A stretch of 64,000 bases of DNA, taken from assembly GCF_018531425.1 (NCBI RefSeq), contig NZ_JAHBOI010000001.1:496001-560000 (forward strand), given 5' to 3'. The notes below the pieces were generated by a model. The model saw only the letters and a program-made list of their open reading frames with translations, did not search any database and was not told the DNA's origin. Below, piece by piece: positions 61,304 through 64,000 of the stretch. Positions within the stretch are counted from its first letter, which is position 1. The number at the start of each line of letters is the position of its first letter. The DNA comes from Paenarthrobacter sp. DKR-5 (GTDB lineage: Bacteria; Actinomycetota; Actinomycetes; Actinomycetales; Micrococcaceae). Made by a program: the position numbers and the translations under genes.

Positions 61304-62428
61304 GCCCTCCAGCAGGGCTTTGGCATCCTCGTAGACCGGTCCCGGCTGGATGGCCGCAACGAACGAGTCGTCGTGCTCGCACCGTTCGGCCGTCCAGCCC
61401 ACCTGCGTCACGTCCACCCCGCAGACCGGGCATTCGCTCTGCCACGACATCTGCAACCGGTGGCGTGCGCGGCTCAAAGGCCCGGCGTTGACCACGTTGC
61501 CGAACCAATAGACACCGACCGTAGCGGCTCCCACGGCCTGGGCCAGATGCCGGGGGCCGCTGTCATTGCCCACCACGACATCGCAGCGGGCAAGCAGCCC
61601 GGCGAGCCCGCCCAGGTCCAGCCTCCCGGCGGTGCTCGTCACCAGGGAGGCCCCCGGATTGCCGGCGCCATTGACCCGCGCCAGGATCTCTTCTGCCGCT
61701 TCCTCATCCGACCGGTCGCCGACCACCAGCACCTGGTAACCGTCTGCTGCCAGCCGCCCGGCTACGTCCGCGAAGTGCCGTGCGGGCCACCGGCGGCGGG
61801 GATCCGTCGCGCCCGGATGGATGCCGACCACCCCTTTGACGCCGTCGAGCAGGAACCGGGCCGCGGCAGCGCGTTCCGCCGCAGTGGTTTCCAGCACCGG
61901 CTCCAGCATGGCCGCAGGGGCGCCGGCAAGGGACACCACCTCGAGCGCCCGCAGGACTTCGTGCTGGTAATAGACGTAATCGAGATTGCGTTCCAGCGGT
62001 TCCGCGTCCGGTGTCCGGCAACCGACGGAGTGGGTGGCCCCCAGTTCCTTGACGAACGGGTTTGAGAACCTGCCCCCGCCGTGCAGCTGCACGGCCAGAT
62101 CGAAACGGTTCCCCCGCATCCGGGCGAGGAACTCCCGCACCGCTGCCGGGTCCTCCGCGACGCCGCCCGGTGCGGGCCGGACTCCCTCCGCGAACGGCAG
62201 CACCTCAACCGTGCTGACCGGGCCCGGCCTGCCGTCAAGCAGGGCCGCATGCAAGGGCGTGCCCAGCAGCGTGATGTCGGCTCCTGGGTAGGCAGCGGCC
62301 AGCGAGTGGATGGCCGGGACCGCGAAGATCAGGTCCCCCAGGCCGCCGCCGCGAAGCACGGCGATGCGCCGGACCCCGTCGAACACAGGTGCGGGAACCC
62401 CCAGGGCCGGAACAGGTGTGCCGTGCAT
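61292..62428 (-). CDS. Glycosyltransferase family 9 (heptosyltransferase-like) C
   Basis: 378 aa. RRIAVLRGGGLGDLIFAVPA at the start, GIHPGATDPRRRWPARHFAD, and VVGNDSGPRHLAQAVGAATV at the donor site define GT9. A CPVCG pair near the C-terminus plus Cys in AERCEHD may bind zinc. Third GT9 of the locus, on the opposite strand and convergent with the SDR gene. Confidence 0.9.
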   Translation of the reverse strand: MHGTPVPALGVPAPVFDGVRRIAVLRGGGLGDLIFAVPAIHSLAAAYPGADITLLGTPLHAALLDGRPGPVSTVEVLPFAEGVRPAPGGVAEDPAAVREFLARMRGNRFDLAVQLHGGGRFSNPFVKELGATHSVGCRTPDAEPLERNLDYVYYQHEVLRALEVVSLAGAPAAMLEPVLETTAAERAAAARFLLDGVKGVVGIHPGATDPRRRWPARHFADVAGRLAADGYQVLVVGDRSDEEAAEEILARVNGAGNPGASLVTSTAGRLDLGGLAGLLARCDVVVGNDSGPRHLAQAVGAATVGVYWFGNVVNAGPLSRARHRLQMSWQSECPVCGVDVTQVGWTAERCEHDDSFVAAIQPGPVYEDAKALLEGLRP

Positions 62429-62569
62429 GATCCTCCTTCCCCGGGCCGGGCCCGGACCTCATCCCACTCTATTTTCCGCGGCCGCTCTGTGTAAGCACCT
62501 CCCGCAGTGGGTACGGACAAGTCAGAACGCAAAACAAACGTCAGTGCCGAGGCCACCGTGAGGAGCCCC

Positions 62570-63991
62570 ATGACCACCACCACCGATCCGAGCACCATTG
62601 CCGCCCCCGCGAACGCCGACGGCGGCTCCATCAGCATCTTCGATCCCTCCGACGGGAGCCTGGTGGGGACGGTGGCCGCAGCCGGCCCGGAAGAAGTGGC
62701 GAACGCGGTCGGGCGTGCCCGTGCAGCGGCGCCGGACTGGGCTGCCACCTCCCCGCAGGATCGCGGCACCCTGTTGAAGCAGGCTGCCCGCGCACTGGCC
62801 GCCCGCGCCGGGGAACTGGCCGAGTGGAACCAGCGGGAGACTGGCAAACTCCTCGAGGAGGCCCTCGGGGGCGTCCTCGCCGGGGTCGCCACACTGGAGC
62901 AGTACGCCGAGCTCGGGCCGGTGCACCGCGGCCGCAGCCTGCGCGGGGCGCCCACGGCAACCGACTACACCGTGGCCGGGCCCCGCGGGGTGGTCGCGGC
63001 CGTGACACCCTGGAACGACCCGGTGGCAGTGGCCTGCGGCCTGCTCGGGGCGGCAGTGGTTACCGGAAATACTGTCGTGCACAAGCCCAGTGAAAGGTGC
63101 CCGCACACCGGGGCCCTGCTCGGCAGTGTCCTCGCCTCCGCGCTGCCTGAGAATATCCTGGTCACCGTGACCGGCGGCGCGTCCGCCGGCGCGAGCCTGG
63201 CTGCGGGTGACGTCGACGTCGTCGCCCACGTCGGCTCCAGCGCGACCGGAGCAGCGATCCACCGCGCCTGCGCGCAAACAGGCGCCCACACCGTGCTCGA
63301 GAACGGCGGCAACGACCCGTTGCTGGTCGACGGCGACGTCGACCCCGCCTGGGCAGCCGGCCAGGCGGCGCTCGGCGCGTTCGCCAACACCGGCCAGATC
63401 TGCACCTCGGTGGAACGCATCTACGTGCACGAGGCGGTTGCCACGGACTTCATTGCGGCGCTGGAGACTGAGGCACGCCAGCGAAACGAGACCGGCTCGC
63501 TGGGCCCGCTGGTGGACGAGCGGCACCGGGCAGCCGTGCACGCCCACGTCGCCGACGCCGTGTCCGCCGGCGCCAGGGCGACGGTCGGGGGGACGGTCCC
63601 CGACCGGCCGGGCACGTGGTACCCGGCCACCGTGCTGCTGGACTGCACCGAGGACATGGACGCCATGCGCGAGGAAACCTTCGGCCCGGTGGCCCCGGTC
63701 CGGGTCGTCGAGAGTTTCGAGGAAGGACTGCGCCTGGCCGCTGCCGGGCGCTACGGGCTGGCTGCTACGGTGCTCACGGGCAGCCTGGCCCACGCCCAGC
63801 AGGCCGTGGCCGCGCTCCCGGTGGGAACGGTCAAGGTCAACCATGTCTTCGGCGGAGCCCCCGGCGGCTCGGCCCAGCCCCGCGGAGCAAGCGGCCGCGG
63901 GTTCGGGTACGGACCGGAACTGCTGGACGAGATGACCACTGTCAAAGTGGTGCACCTGGAGGCTCCCGGTGGCGGGACGGCAGCGCCGTGA
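62570..63991 (+). CDS. Aldehyde dehydrogenase family protein
   Basis: 473 aa. Rossmann region VVAAVTPWNDPVAVACGLLG and VTGNTVVHKPSERCPHTGAL, general base Glu in TVLENGGNDPLLVDG and catalytic Cys in FANTGQICTSVERIYV, with the final EETFGPVAPV. Oxidises an aldehyde to acid with NAD(P). ENGG replaces the common ELGG. ATG 62570 follows AGGAG; an upstream in-frame start at 62507 is less likely. Divergent from the GT9 gene at 62428. A complete gene that ends 9 bases before the window edge. Confidence 0.93.
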   Translation: MTTTTDPSTIAAPANADGGSISIFDPSDGSLVGTVAAAGPEEVANAVGRARAAAPDWAATSPQDRGTLLKQAARALAARAGELAEWNQRETGKLLEEALGGVLAGVATLEQYAELGPVHRGRSLRGAPTATDYTVAGPRGVVAAVTPWNDPVAVACGLLGAAVVTGNTVVHKPSERCPHTGALLGSVLASALPENILVTVTGGASAGASLAAGDVDVVAHVGSSATGAAIHRACAQTGAHTVLENGGNDPLLVDGDVDPAWAAGQAALGAFANTGQICTSVERIYVHEAVATDFIAALETEARQRNETGSLGPLVDERHRAAVHAHVADAVSAGARATVGGTVPDRPGTWYPATVLLDCTEDMDAMREETFGPVAPVRVVESFEEGLRLAAAGRYGLAATVLTGSLAHAQQAVAALPVGTVKVNHVFGGAPGGSAQPRGASGRGFGYGPELLDEMTTVKVVHLEAPGGGTAAP

Positions 63992-64000
63992 GCGGCGAAA

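Overview
The window comes from a high-GC actinobacterium, most likely an Arthrobacter/Pseudarthrobacter-type member of the Micrococcaceae. Pointers are the strong G/C third-position bias with long spurious antisense ORFs, a DUF222-HNH nuclease, a HAIR-type (HspR) operator upstream of a small heat-shock gene, cysteine-poor L28/L33/S14 ribosomal proteins in one operon, a glutathionyl-hydroquinone reductase relative (mycothiol-type in actinobacteria), an ABC sugar importer without its own ATPase, and many GTG starts. It reads as ordinary chromosome: no phage, plasmid, IS transposase or CRISPR array was found.

Layout. 0-5.4 kb: tRNA-Gly(CCC), HNH nuclease, MarR regulator, two small proteins of unknown function and a divergent MFS exporter/LysR pair. 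5.4-10 kb: a ubiquitin-fold MoaD/ThiS protein coupled to a BNR-propeller protein, a trehalose-synthase-like GH13 enzyme, panD and an epimerase. 10-17.8 kb: an arabinoside utilisation operon (LacI, lipoprotein binding protein, two permeases, two tandem GH51 arabinofuranosidases) with a visible operator region. 17.9-27.1 kb: AEC transporter, HerA/DUF853 ATPase, NHL-thioredoxin coupled to a CopD-CtaG membrane fusion, HU, and rpmB-rpmG-rpsN. 27.5-30.3 kb: a flavin electron-transfer module (ferric-reductase-like membrane flavoprotein, FMN-binding protein, ApbE). 30.3-42 kb: a mixed region with two paralogous SGNH hydrolases, MarR, hydroquinone reductase, a patch with truncated genes and short dispersed repeats (34.7-36.9 kb), an EAL protein, a PsiD-type decarboxylase, a HAD hydrolase and an enoyl-CoA hydratase. 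42-53.5 kb: cold-shock protein, PaaK-like ligase, aldo/keto reductase, acyl-CoA dehydrogenase, class I amidotransferase, DUF5129 protein, regulator/DoxX pair, Hsp20, MBL hydrolase and a SigB/SigF-family sigma factor.

The most striking part is 53.5-62.4 kb: GmhB-, GmhA- and HldE-type enzymes of ADP-heptose synthesis with three GT9 (heptosyltransferase family) and two GT4-like glycosyltransferases. Six of these genes are chained by five consecutive 4-nt start/stop overlaps. This is a complete-looking route from sedoheptulose 7-phosphate to ADP-D-glycero-D-manno-heptose in an organism that should have no LPS, which implies a heptose-containing surface glycan or other glycoconjugate. No 6-epimerase (HldD) is visible in the window.

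Two stretches longer than 300 bases lack a clear gene: 27065-27485 (promoter and long leader of rpmB-rpmG-rpsN) and 35270-35613 (gene remnants around a run of ten C).
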